From contig CALEGL010000095.1 in assembly GCA_937876495.1 (NCBI GenBank), forward strand, positions 1 to 9,776: a DNA stretch of 9,776 bases, given 5' to 3'. The notes beneath the pieces are model-generated. The model was not told where the DNA came from. It searched no databases and saw only the letters and a program-made list of their open reading frames with translations. Every line of letters begins with the position of its first letter. Within the stretch, counting starts at the first letter, position 1. Source of the stretch: an uncultured Bifidobacterium sp. GTDB lineage: Bacteria; Actinomycetota; Actinomycetes; Actinomycetales; Bifidobacteriaceae. A program made the translations under genes and the position numbers. Below, one piece after another: positions 1 through 5,550 of this stretch.

Positions 1-2
1 TC

Positions 3-368
3 GTCAGGCCGTGCACGCCCACCGCGGAGGACAGCCCTCTCGTCACGTCCCCCCGCGCCAGGGGGGTTCTTGCATGCCTGCCGCATCCTCCCGATGCCGT
101 GGTGGGCATGCAGCCCCGGGGGATGAAGGGGTCGAGGGGGATGGTGCTCGTGCACCAGGCTGCCGAATATCTCGGCATGGAGGTTCTGGGGCCCATTCCG
201 GCGCATCCGGGGCTGTGCTCGGATCTGCTGTCGGGTCTGGGTGCGTCGTCCCTTCCCCGGCAGGTGCGCAGGGCCTTGGCCGATCTTATGGATGCCATGC
301 GGATGCGAGAGGTGTCCGGGCGCCGGACGGCCGCGCGCCGGGATGCGGGAAGGATGGGACGCGCATGA
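3..368 (+). CDS. tadZ: C-terminal part of CpaE/TadZ-like pilus localisation ATPase (5' truncated)
   Basis: An open frame runs from the window edge to a TGA at 366-368, giving about 121 residues with no start, so the gene begins upstream. Members of this family (TadZ/CpaE, MinD-like; in actinobacteria the Ssd/Rv3660c type) are cytoplasmic P-loop proteins that place the Tad machine in the cell. The visible part has no Walker motifs, because these lie in the missing N-terminal part. The stretch EVLGPIPAHPGL (about nucleotides 180-215) followed by a helical RRALADLMDAM segment resembles the end of a MinD-like fold. The last 25 residues are Arg/Ala-rich and look unstructured. The stop codon overlaps the tadA start in ATGA, so the two are probably translationally coupled. 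The identification rests mainly on position before tadA; the sequence match alone is moderate. Confidence 0.6.
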   Translation, partial: VRPCTPTAEDSPLVTSPRARGVLACLPHPPDAVVGMQPRGMKGSRGMVLVHQAAEYLGMEVLGPIPAHPGLCSDLLSGLGASSLPRQVRRALADLMDAMRMREVSGRRTAARRDAGRMGRA

Positions 369-1432
369 GGTTCGGTCCGCTTGAGGAGATCGTGCGCCAG
401 CCTGGCGTCAGCGATGTGGCGGTGACTCCCGATGGCGTCGTCTGGGTGGACCGCGGCTCCGGCATGGTGCGGGAGACGTCGGTGCGTCCCTTCCGCAGCG
501 CGCAGGCCGTCAGGGACTTCGCGGTGCGTCTGTGCTCCCAGATGAACTGCAGACTGGACGACGCCAGCCCCATCGCGGACGGCTCCTCCCCAGAGGGGAT
601 CCGCGTCAACGCCGTCATCGAGCCGCTGGTCCCCCAGGGTGCCGCCATATGCCTGAGGGTGCAGCCGAGGCGCGCTCCCGGTCTGGAGGAGCTGGCCGCC
701 CGGGGGATGATGCCCGTCTCCTGGCTTCCGCTGCTGCGGGGCCTGGTCGCAGGTCGTGCGAATCTTCTTCTCGCCGGTCCGACGGGAGCCGGGAAGACCA
801 CTCTGATGCGGGCGCTGCTGCATGAATGTCCGGCGACGGAAAGGGTGGTCACGGTGGAGGAGGTGCGGGAGCTGGGGGACATCGGCGTCGGCGACCATGT
901 GGCCTTGGCCTGCCGGGAGCCCAACGTCGAGGGGGCCGGGGGGATCGGTCTGTCCAGGCTGGTGAGGGCGACGCTGCGCATGCGGCCTGACCGGATCGTC
1001 GTCGGCGAGTGCCGGGGCTCCGAGGTCGCCGATCTTCTCAGGGCGCTCGGCAGCGGTCACCGCGGAGGCATGACCACCATCCATGCCTCCGGGGTGAAGG
1101 GGGTCGGTCCCCGTCTGATCGCTCTCGGCCTTCTGGCGGGCATGGAGCCTCGCACGGTGACGATGCTTGCCGCGCAGGCCTTCGACGCCGTCATCCATGT
1201 CGACAGGGTCGGCGGAGCGCGCCGCGTCGCCGCCGTCGGCGTTCTGGGGGAGCGTGGCGGCGTCCTCGTCGGCGATACCTTGGCGCAGCTGTCCGGAGGC
1301 TCCTACGTGGCGGCCGACGGTCGGGGATGGACGTCCTTCGTGGGTCGGTGGACCGAGTCCTCGGGCGATACGGGGGGATCGTCACAGGCGCGTCAGGTCG
1401 TGCGGATGGAAGGAAAGGGATATGGACCGTGA
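365..1432 (+). CDS. tadA: TadA/CpaF-type pilus assembly ATPase
   Basis: A 355-residue secretion ATPase of the PulE/VirB11 superfamily that powers assembly of the Flp pilus at the inner face of the membrane. The N-terminal domain (residues 1-110) contains the family-typical phrases VSDVAVTPDG and DGSSPEGIRVNAV. The Walker A box GPTGAGKT is at 138-145 with Lys144. The acidic (Asp) box is VTVEEVREL near 162-170. The Walker B region DRIVVGE is at 209-215, ending in the likely catalytic Glu215. The His box GHRGGMTTIHA is at 231-241. The length fits the short actinobacterial form (about 350) rather than the longer proteobacterial TadA. The start at 365 was chosen because it overlaps the previous stop (ATGA), has GGGAAGGA about 10 bases upstream, and begins at the conserved region. 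The frame stays open upstream, but that part is only a shadow of tadZ. The stop at 1430-1432 lies inside the tadA–tadB junction. Confidence 0.95.
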   Translation: MRFGPLEEIVRQPGVSDVAVTPDGVVWVDRGSGMVRETSVRPFRSAQAVRDFAVRLCSQMNCRLDDASPIADGSSPEGIRVNAVIEPLVPQGAAICLRVQPRRAPGLEELAARGMMPVSWLPLLRGLVAGRANLLLAGPTGAGKTTLMRALLHECPATERVVTVEEVRELGDIGVGDHVALACREPNVEGAGGIGLSRLVRATLRMRPDRIVVGECRGSEVADLLRALGSGHRGGMTTIHASGVKGVGPRLIALGLLAGMEPRTVTMLAAQAFDAVIHVDRVGGARRVAAVGVLGERGGVLVGDTLAQLSGGSYVAADGRGWTSFVGRWTESSGDTGGSSQARQVVRMEGKGYGP

Positions 1433-1550
1433 TGGGGACCGGCGTCGGCGCCTGGGAAGGCTTCGGCCGATCGGGAGGATTCATCCATGCGATGAGGCGG
1501 AACGAGGAATGCGGGGGAATACAGAGCGGGGCTGCAGGGGGAGTTGCGTG

Positions 1551-2261
1551 ATGGTCGCGATGGTGGAGATGCTTGTGGCGTGGGGCTGCGTCGTGATCGG
1601 CGTCATCCTGATGTCGAGGAGCCGGCGAGGGAGCCGGCGCCTGGTCGTCGCCCGTGAGCGCGTTGCCGGGAACGGTCGTTCAGGGGCCGCGACCTCGGGC
1701 GTGTCCGCCGTCGTCGACGTTCTGCGGTCGCGCATCGCGGCGGGCGGCGGACCTGATGATGTTCTGTCCCAGACCCTCGGCATCCCCGTCGGAGTGCGCC
1801 CCGGACGCGACCTGCTGGAGGGTCGTCTGTCAGCTCGGCTCGGCGCCGGTGAAGGTTTTCCCTTCGCCGGAAGAGCCGCGGCGGGTCTCGACATGGCGTT
1901 GAGGCTATCCGCGGAGAGCGGCTGCCCGTTGTCCGTCTGCTTTGATGCGCTGGCGGATGACCTGCGTCGGATGCGCACGGCGGAAGCCCTGCGGGGGAAC
2001 GCTCTGGCGCTTCCCCGGGCCACCGTCGGGCTGCTGGCGGCGCTTCCCCTGCTGGTTCTGGCGGGAGGCGGCCTGCTGGGGTCGCGGGCCATCGGTTTTC
2101 TCGTCCTGACGTCGGCCGGCCGGGTCTGCCTGGCGACCGGAGGCCTCTTCTATCTGGCGGGCATGGCATGGATCGTGATGATTCTGCGGGCGTTCGATGC
2201 CGGCGAGGGCGATGGCTCCGGAATCGATGTGCACGGCCGAGGCTTCTTCCATGGTCGTTGA
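1551..2261 (+). CDS. tadB: TadB-like inner membrane platform protein (T2SS F domain)
   Basis: A 236-residue membrane protein that, with TadC, forms the platform on which TadA drives pilus assembly. A first membrane segment is at residues 5-21, followed by a basic loop (SRSRRGSRR). The type II secretion F-like cytoplasmic domain spans about 50-150, including the Leu/Ala-rich helix around SVCFDALADDLRRMR. Two further membrane segments lie at about 155-175 and 192-212. The start is uncertain. ATG 1551 puts the first membrane helix at the N-terminus, as in relatives, and has AGGGGGAG upstream. An in-frame ATG at 1422 has a better-spaced GGAAGG (1408-1413), would overlap tadA by 11 bases and would add 43 Arg-rich residues (279 in all). 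The family call follows from order and topology; pairwise similarity in this family is always low. Confidence 0.85.
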   Translation: MVAMVEMLVAWGCVVIGVILMSRSRRGSRRLVVARERVAGNGRSGAATSGVSAVVDVLRSRIAAGGGPDDVLSQTLGIPVGVRPGRDLLEGRLSARLGAGEGFPFAGRAAAGLDMALRLSAESGCPLSVCFDALADDLRRMRTAEALRGNALALPRATVGLLAALPLLVLAGGGLLGSRAIGFLVLTSAGRVCLATGGLFYLAGMAWIVMILRAFDAGEGDGSGIDVHGRGFFHGR

Positions 2262-2820
2262 GATGGTCGTCGTCGCCGCGTCGGGCGGCCTGTGGGCGAT
2301 TCTCGCCGCCATCTGCGTGCGGCGTCCGGGGCGCAGGCGCATGGAGGGGGCCGTCGATGACCCGTCGCCCACGATGGTTCTTGCCATGGTCGCGGCTCTG
2401 ATCGGGCAGGGGGCGTCCGTGACCCGTTCCCTGATGCTGGTGGGTTCCTCCTGCGGCGGAGAGCTGGGCGGAGTGCTTCGCCGCGCCTCCGAGGCGCTGG
2501 AGGAGGGTCTGCGATGGAGCGAAGCGTGGGTGCTGGCCATGGCAGGCGGTGACGGGCATGCCGGGCCTTCGTCCGGTCGGACGCGTCGGACCGCTGAGAC
2601 GGTGAGGGATGCCCTTGAGGACTCCTGGATGCATGGCTCGTCGCCGATGACGGGCCTGAGGTTGACGATCGAAGGGTCGGACGCGGAGGAGCGGGCCCGG
2701 ATCGAGCGGGAGGCCGCGAAACTGTCCGTTCGGATTCTGATGCCCGTCGGGCTGTGCATGCTCCCCGCCTTCATATGCGTGGCCGTCATTCCCCTTGTGG
2801 CCTCGATGTTCCCCGGGTGA
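2251..2820 (+). CDS. tadC: TadC-like inner membrane platform protein (T2SS F domain)
   Basis: A 189-residue partner of TadB in the Tad assembly platform. A membrane segment is at residues 4-22, a helical T2SS F-type domain begins near 42 (VLAMVAALIGQG, a typical opening), and the C-terminal membrane segment covers about 163-187. The run EREAAKLSVRILMPVGLC just before and into that last helix is very like the signature end of TadC proteins (AAKL, then a Pro-containing hydrophobic stretch ending at VIPLV). The ATG at 2251 overlaps the end of tadB by 11 bases and has GAGG 8 bases upstream. Other in-frame starts are 2263 (just after the tadB stop) and 2197 (18 residues longer, no ribosome site seen). 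A 153-base gap follows, the largest inside the operon. Confidence 0.85.
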   Translation: MVVEMVVVAASGGLWAILAAICVRRPGRRRMEGAVDDPSPTMVLAMVAALIGQGASVTRSLMLVGSSCGGELGGVLRRASEALEEGLRWSEAWVLAMAGGDGHAGPSSGRTRRTAETVRDALEDSWMHGSSPMTGLRLTIEGSDAEERARIEREAAKLSVRILMPVGLCMLPAFICVAVIPLVASMFPG

Positions 2821-2870
2821 CCGGAGCCGATGGCGATGTGGCCGAATGCCGGGATCCGTGCCCGACCGCC

Positions 2871-2888
2871 TGCTGTGCAACCACAGCA
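2871..2888 (+). other. Hairpin in the tadC–flp gap
   Basis: A perfect 7-bp stem, TGCTGTG paired with CACAGCA, around the loop CAAC. No U tract follows, so it is unlikely to be a complete intrinsic terminator. It lies between the platform genes and the pilin, where it could protect the 3' end of the upstream message or weaken read-through. The structure is seen in the sequence; the role is inferred. Confidence 0.5.
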
Positions 2889-2934
2889 TCGGTTCCGGCC
2901 GAGGGGGGAACGCCGCCGGTCGCGACACTGGTCC

Positions 2935-2952
2935 GGCCGGACCTTTCCGGCC
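2935..2952 (+). other. Hairpin directly upstream of the flp ribosome site
   Basis: A perfect 6-bp all-GC stem, GGCCGG with CCGGCC, around a 6-base loop (ACCTTT). It ends 6 bases before the AAGGAGG ribosome site of flp. A stable stem at this place could guard the 5' end of a processed pilin message. It does not cover the ribosome site. Function is inferred. Confidence 0.5.
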
Positions 2953-2958
2953 AGGATG

Positions 2959-2965
2959 AAGGAGG
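2959..2965 (+). promoter_or_regulatory. Strong Shine-Dalgarno site of flp
   Basis: AAGGAGG, the best match to the anti-Shine-Dalgarno sequence in the pilus operon, lies 8 bases before ATG 2974. It supports that start over the in-frame ATG 2968 (only two bases away) and the later ATGs at 3028 and 3073. A strong site here fits the need for large amounts of pilin. Confidence 0.75.
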
Positions 2966-2973
2966 GGATGACA

Positions 2974-3264
2974 ATGACCAGAATCGATGGGATTCTTTCC
3001 GAGGCTCGGACGTCGTCGGAAACGGGGATGATGAATCGACTCCGGAGCGGCATCGGCGAGGCGCATAAGCGGATGTGCCTCGCCGATGCATGGTTCCGTC
3101 TCAGGCTCGGGGATGACGGGGGCGAACGCGGCGCCGCTACTGCGGAGTATGCCGTGGTGCTCGTTGCGGCGACCGGATTCGCCGGGCTGCTTGCCGTCGT
3201 CCTCAAATCCGACAGCGTGAAGACACTTCTGACGGGAATCGTCAAGAAGGCCCTGAACGTGTGA
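2974..3264 (+). CDS. flp: Flp-type pilin (DUF4244-like prepilin)
   Basis: A 96-residue prepilin, the likely main subunit of the Tad fibre. The sequence GERGAATAEYAVVLVAATG contains the Flp processing motif, with cleavage expected after Gly53 and Glu/Tyr at mature positions 5 and 6 (Glu58, Tyr59). A hydrophobic helix (about 60-77) and a short basic tail ending LNV follow, so the mature protein would be 43 residues. The style fits the actinobacterial DUF4244 pilins. The start at 2974 has AAGGAGG at ideal spacing. It gives an unusually long 53-residue leader; starts at 3028 or 3073 would give leaders of 35 or 20 residues but have weaker sites. The stop overlaps the tadE start (TGATG). No prepilin peptidase is visible nearby, so maturation depends on a gene elsewhere. 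Confidence 0.88.
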   Translation: MTRIDGILSEARTSSETGMMNRLRSGIGEAHKRMCLADAWFRLRLGDDGGERGAATAEYAVVLVAATGFAGLLAVVLKSDSVKTLLTGIVKKALNV

Positions 3265-3695
3265 TGCGTGGCGTCATGGCCGCGGACGCGGAAGAATCGC
3301 GGGGAGCGGTGACGGCGGAGTTCGCCGTGGCGCTCCCCGCGGTCGTCGTTCTGGTGGTTCTCTGCCTGTCCCTGACGGGGGTGGTGGTGCGGTCCTTGGG
3401 GTGTCAGGATGCGGCGTCTGCGATTGCCAGGGAGCTGGCCATGTCCGGGTCCTCCGTGGATGAGGATGCCGTCGTCCGCCGTATGGCGGGGGAGGGAGCC
3501 TCCGTATTGGTGACCCAGGAGGGTTCGGGATTCGCCGTGGTGACGACATGTCCGTCGTTGCCGGGGCCTCTGGGGGTTCTTCCCGCCACCGTCAAGGGAC
3601 ATGCCTACGGGCTTCATGGTGGTGGGACGACGGGTGGTTCGTCAGATGGCGAGGACGATACCTCACTGGCGGACGAATCCGGGACGGCCGGGTGA
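3264..3695 (+). CDS. tadE: TadE-like pseudopilin
   Basis: A 143-residue minor pilin-like protein of the Tad system. The start of the membrane segment, RGAVTAEFAVALP (residues 13-25), repeats the prepilin pattern of Gly followed four residues later by Glu and an aromatic residue (Glu19, Phe20). It may therefore be cut by the prepilin peptidase after Gly14. A hydrophobic helix covers about 21-45, and an extracellular domain follows. Two Cys are present outside the membrane (in LGCQD and TTCPSL) and could pair. The last 28 residues are Gly/Ser/Asp-rich (LHGGGTTGGSSDGEDD) and look disordered. ATG 3264 overlaps the flp stop; GTG 3261, one codon earlier, is also possible. The role in fibre initiation or anchoring is known for the family, not seen here. 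Confidence 0.85.
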   Translation: MRGVMAADAEESRGAVTAEFAVALPAVVVLVVLCLSLTGVVVRSLGCQDAASAIARELAMSGSSVDEDAVVRRMAGEGASVLVTQEGSGFAVVTTCPSLPGPLGVLPATVKGHAYGLHGGGTTGGSSDGEDDTSLADESGTAG

Positions 3696-3731
3696 CGGGG
3701 ATATGGATGCCGGGGATACAGGTGACGGGGA
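3691..3731 (+). repeat. 11-base direct repeat at the tadE/tadF junction
   Basis: GGTGACGGGGA occurs at 3691-3701 and again at 3721-3731, exactly 30 bases apart. Both copies sit in the same tadF frame, so loss or gain of one unit would keep the frame and change only the N-terminus of TadF. Between them is another CGGGGATA (3711-3718). Confidence 0.6.
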
Positions 3732-4087
3732 GCCACGGCGACGATGCCTCCCAGCGGGGGTCGGGGACGGTTCTTGCCCTCATCGTCCTCATGGCTGCGG
3801 CGGTGCTGTTGGCGGGGACGGCTTTCGCCGCGAATCTGCTTGGTGCATCGTCGAAGGCGACATCGGCGGCCGATATGGCCGCACTGGCGGCGGCCTCCGC
3901 CCGTCTCGAGGAGACGGACGACTTCTGCATCGCGGCGCGGGCCGTCACCGACGATTATGGAGCGCGGATGACGGGTTGCCGTCCCGACGGCGAGGACGTC
4001 ATCGTCACCGTAAGCGTGTCTCCGGGTCTTCGTGCGTTGCCTGACGTCGACAGGTCCGCACGGGCCGGTCCCAGGGAATGCGCGTGA
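3692..4087 (+). CDS. tadF: TadF/Rv3654c-like TadE-family protein
   Basis: A 131-residue small membrane protein that closes the pilus operon. It resembles the actinobacterial Rv3654c type: QRGSGTVLALIVLMAAAVLL (residues 21-40) begins a single membrane helix reaching about 50. Next comes the conserved SAADMAALAAASA segment (58-70). Two Cys (79 and 96) follow, in the pattern FC-IAAR...GARMTGC, with a VIVTVSV beta strand after them. The Cys pair probably forms a disulphide outside the membrane. The start is uncertain: GTG 3692 overlaps the tadE stop as GTGA, while in-frame ATG 3707 would give 126 residues. An 11-base direct repeat lies at the 5' end. Its exact part in the pilus is not known to me; it is a likely minor pilin or anchor. 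No clear terminator follows directly. Confidence 0.8.
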   Translation: MTGIWMPGIQVTGSHGDDASQRGSGTVLALIVLMAAAVLLAGTAFAANLLGASSKATSAADMAALAAASARLEETDDFCIAARAVTDDYGARMTGCRPDGEDVIVTVSVSPGLRALPDVDRSARAGPRECA

Positions 4088-4169
4088 CCGGATGGAGCGC
4101 TTTCGTCGCCGTGCCGTCGTGGAATCCGGACGGGCGGAATCCGAGCTGATGGGACAAGGCCTCGCACAT

Positions 4170-4247
4170 CCACGGGGATACGGGACGGGCTTTCCGCGTC
4201 GGCACACCGGGATCCGCTGATCGTATGCCACGGGGATACGGGACGGG
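4170..4247 (+). repeat. Perfect 20-base direct repeat pair
   Basis: CCACGGGGATACGGGACGGG occurs at 4170-4189 and again at 4228-4247, start to start 58 bases. The flanks are only weakly alike. The core CGGGGATA also occurs twice at the start of tadF (3696 and 3711). Spacing and length are compatible with paired binding sites of a regulator or with a small local duplication; which one cannot be told from the sequence. Confidence 0.75.
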
Positions 4248-4417
4248 ATGACGTGTTCGGCGATCAACGCGTCGACCCGCCTGCATCACCCGTGGCACGG
4301 GGGCCGGCTGGAGCGAATCCTCGTTCGTGAGGGAGGCGGCTCGCATGGGTGGCCACGGGTGCGCGGTCCGGTCGAATCCATGTCCGTGAAGGAGTCCGTG
4401 CGCCGCCTGCGAAGACG

Positions 4418-4435
4418 CGGAGGGTGGCCCCTCCG
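4418..4435. other. GC-rich dyad upstream of the lipid kinase gene
   Basis: CGGAGGG and CCCTCCG form a perfect 7-bp inverted repeat around TGGC. It lies where a -35 element would be for the -10 candidate at 4441. It could be an operator or a hairpin at the end of the upstream transcript; no U tract follows. Confidence 0.45.
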
Positions 4436-4440
4436 GGCGC

Positions 4441-4446
4441 TATCGT
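4441..4446 (+). promoter_or_regulatory. Possible -10 box giving a leaderless message
   Basis: TATCGT matches the TATAAT consensus at 4 of 6 places and ends 6 bases before the ATG at 4453. A transcript would then begin at or very near the start codon. No Shine-Dalgarno sequence precedes this ATG, which agrees with leaderless translation, common in actinobacteria. No -35 box is recognisable, so this is tentative. Confidence 0.4.
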
Positions 4447-4452
4447 TGCGGT

Positions 4453-5526
4453 ATGAGCGTTTCTCGTTCCGTCGTGGCCCTGGTGGGGAACCCCACGTCG
4501 AACAACGGCGGAGCCGCTCGGTCATGGAGACATGCGGTCGGGCTTCTGCGTCGCGCCGGCGCGAGCGAAGGCTTTGCCGTCCGGGACCTGACCGGCGGGG
4601 ACTACGACGAGTCCCTGACGAACGTCCGACGGTTCCTCGGAGGCGCCCTGGACGGGACGAATCATCTCTCCGATGCCGCGCTTGTCATCGTGGGAGGGGA
4701 TGGCATGGTGTCTCTAGGGGTCAACGCCGTGGCCGGAACGGGCGTCCCTCTGGGAATAGTCGCCGTCGGATCGGGCAACGACTTTGCCCGCGGGATGTCC
4801 TTGCCCCGCAACGACGTCACGCGATCGGTGCGGGGAATGGTGCACGCCCTGCAGTCCGGCTCCACCGTCGCGGTGGACGTGGCCGCGGTTACTTGGGATG
4901 AAGGGGGCGGCGCTTCGCATCGGTACGTCGGTATGCTCTCCTGCGGTCTTGACGCGGCCATCAACGACCGCGCCAACCATTCGCGGCTGCCCGGGGGATC
5001 GCTGCGCTATCTTGCCGCGGTCCTCGTTGAGGTGACGCGGATGCGCCGGTACGGCTATCACCTGCGGATGACGCTTGCGGACGGAGGCGGTGAGGAGGGC
5101 GAGATCATCACGCCGCTGCTCACGGTGGCGAATTCCCGTCATATAGGCGGCGGCATCGAGGTGTCGCCGTACTCCCGCGTCGATGACGGCGTGCTCGAGG
5201 TACTCTGGCTTGACCATATGCCCCGGTTCATGGAGATTCTCGGAGCGCTTCGGCATGTCTATGACGGTCGTCTGCCCGAGACGGGGCTGTTCCATTGGCG
5301 TCGGGTGCGCGAGGTGCGGATCGTCCGCTCGCATGGCGGCGACGAGCCTCCCGCGCTTATGGCCGACGGGGAGCGGCTGGGACGGCTGCCCGTGACCGTG
5401 CGGGTCGAGCCGGGCGCGTTGCGTCTGCTGGCGTCTGTCGCTCCGAGTGGGGCCGTAGGCCCAGCGTCCGGGCGATCCGAACCGTCCCGGCCGTCAGGTG
5501 GCGACGGGTGCCAGCGCGCGAGATAG
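4453..5526 (+). CDS. Diacylglycerol/lipid kinase family protein
   Basis: A 357-residue soluble lipid kinase of the DAGK/YegS/sphingosine kinase fold. It probably phosphorylates diacylglycerol or a related lipid at the membrane, using ATP. The N-terminal catalytic domain opens with VALVGNPTSNNGG (8-20, compare the usual NP...G nucleotide loop). It carries the defining GGDG at 81-84 and GSGNDFAR at 106-113. The C-terminal beta domain has VDDGVLEV (244-251) and the DGE motif at 305-307, the likely catalytic acid region. The last 25 or so residues are Ser/Pro/Gly-rich and probably not part of the fold. The start at ATG 4453 was chosen because the conserved region begins within seven residues. It lacks a ribosome site (see the -10 candidate). 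The stop lies 24 bases before dnaX, suggesting shared transcription. The exact lipid substrate cannot be read from the sequence. Confidence 0.87.
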   Translation: MSVSRSVVALVGNPTSNNGGAARSWRHAVGLLRRAGASEGFAVRDLTGGDYDESLTNVRRFLGGALDGTNHLSDAALVIVGGDGMVSLGVNAVAGTGVPLGIVAVGSGNDFARGMSLPRNDVTRSVRGMVHALQSGSTVAVDVAAVTWDEGGGASHRYVGMLSCGLDAAINDRANHSRLPGGSLRYLAAVLVEVTRMRRYGYHLRMTLADGGGEEGEIITPLLTVANSRHIGGGIEVSPYSRVDDGVLEVLWLDHMPRFMEILGALRHVYDGRLPETGLFHWRRVREVRIVRSHGGDEPPALMADGERLGRLPVTVRVEPGALRLLASVAPSGAVGPASGRSEPSRPSGGDGCQRAR

Positions 5527-5533
5527 CGTGCCG

Positions 5534-5541
5534 AAGGTAGG
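5534..5541 (+). promoter_or_regulatory. Shine-Dalgarno site deciding the dnaX start
   Basis: AAGGTAGG lies 9 bases before ATG 5551. The in-frame TTG at 5542 directly follows this site with no spacing, so ATG 5551 is preferred. Confidence 0.7.
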
Positions 5542-5550
5542 TTGGGCATT

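Larger units (their letters stand above)
4088..4452. other. 365-base gap between the pilus operon and the lipid kinase
   Basis: No convincing gene is seen on either strand. The stretch holds a 20-base direct repeat pair (4170-4189, 4228-4247), a perfect 13-base palindrome CCCGTGGCACGGG (4289-4301), the 8-base palindrome GTGGCCAC (4349-4356), a GC-rich dyad (4418-4435) and a possible -10 box (4441-4446). I find no hairpin followed by a U tract, so a classical terminator for the pilus operon is not visible. The gap probably holds the end of one transcript and the start of the next. Confidence 0.6.

Noticed and set aside
11..364. Extension of the tadA frame upstream to position 11
   Set aside because: This part overlaps tadZ, has Gly/Arg/His-rich shadow composition, and the ATGA overlap at 365 gives a better start.
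1603..3617. Long open frames on the - strand across tadB, tadC, flp and tadE (487 and 570 codons)
   Set aside because: They lie opposite genes with clear family signatures, are rich in Arg/Pro/Ser/His without any recognisable domain, and are the expected shadow of GC-rich coding DNA.
4361..4385. A tRNA T-loop-like string (GGTCGAATCC)
   Set aside because: No pairing T stem, no acceptor stem and no anticodon arm could be placed around it.
4248..4901. A + strand frame running from the intergenic gap into the lipid kinase gene
   Set aside because: Arg-rich, no motif, and it overlaps the lipid kinase with its clear GGDG and GSGND motifs.
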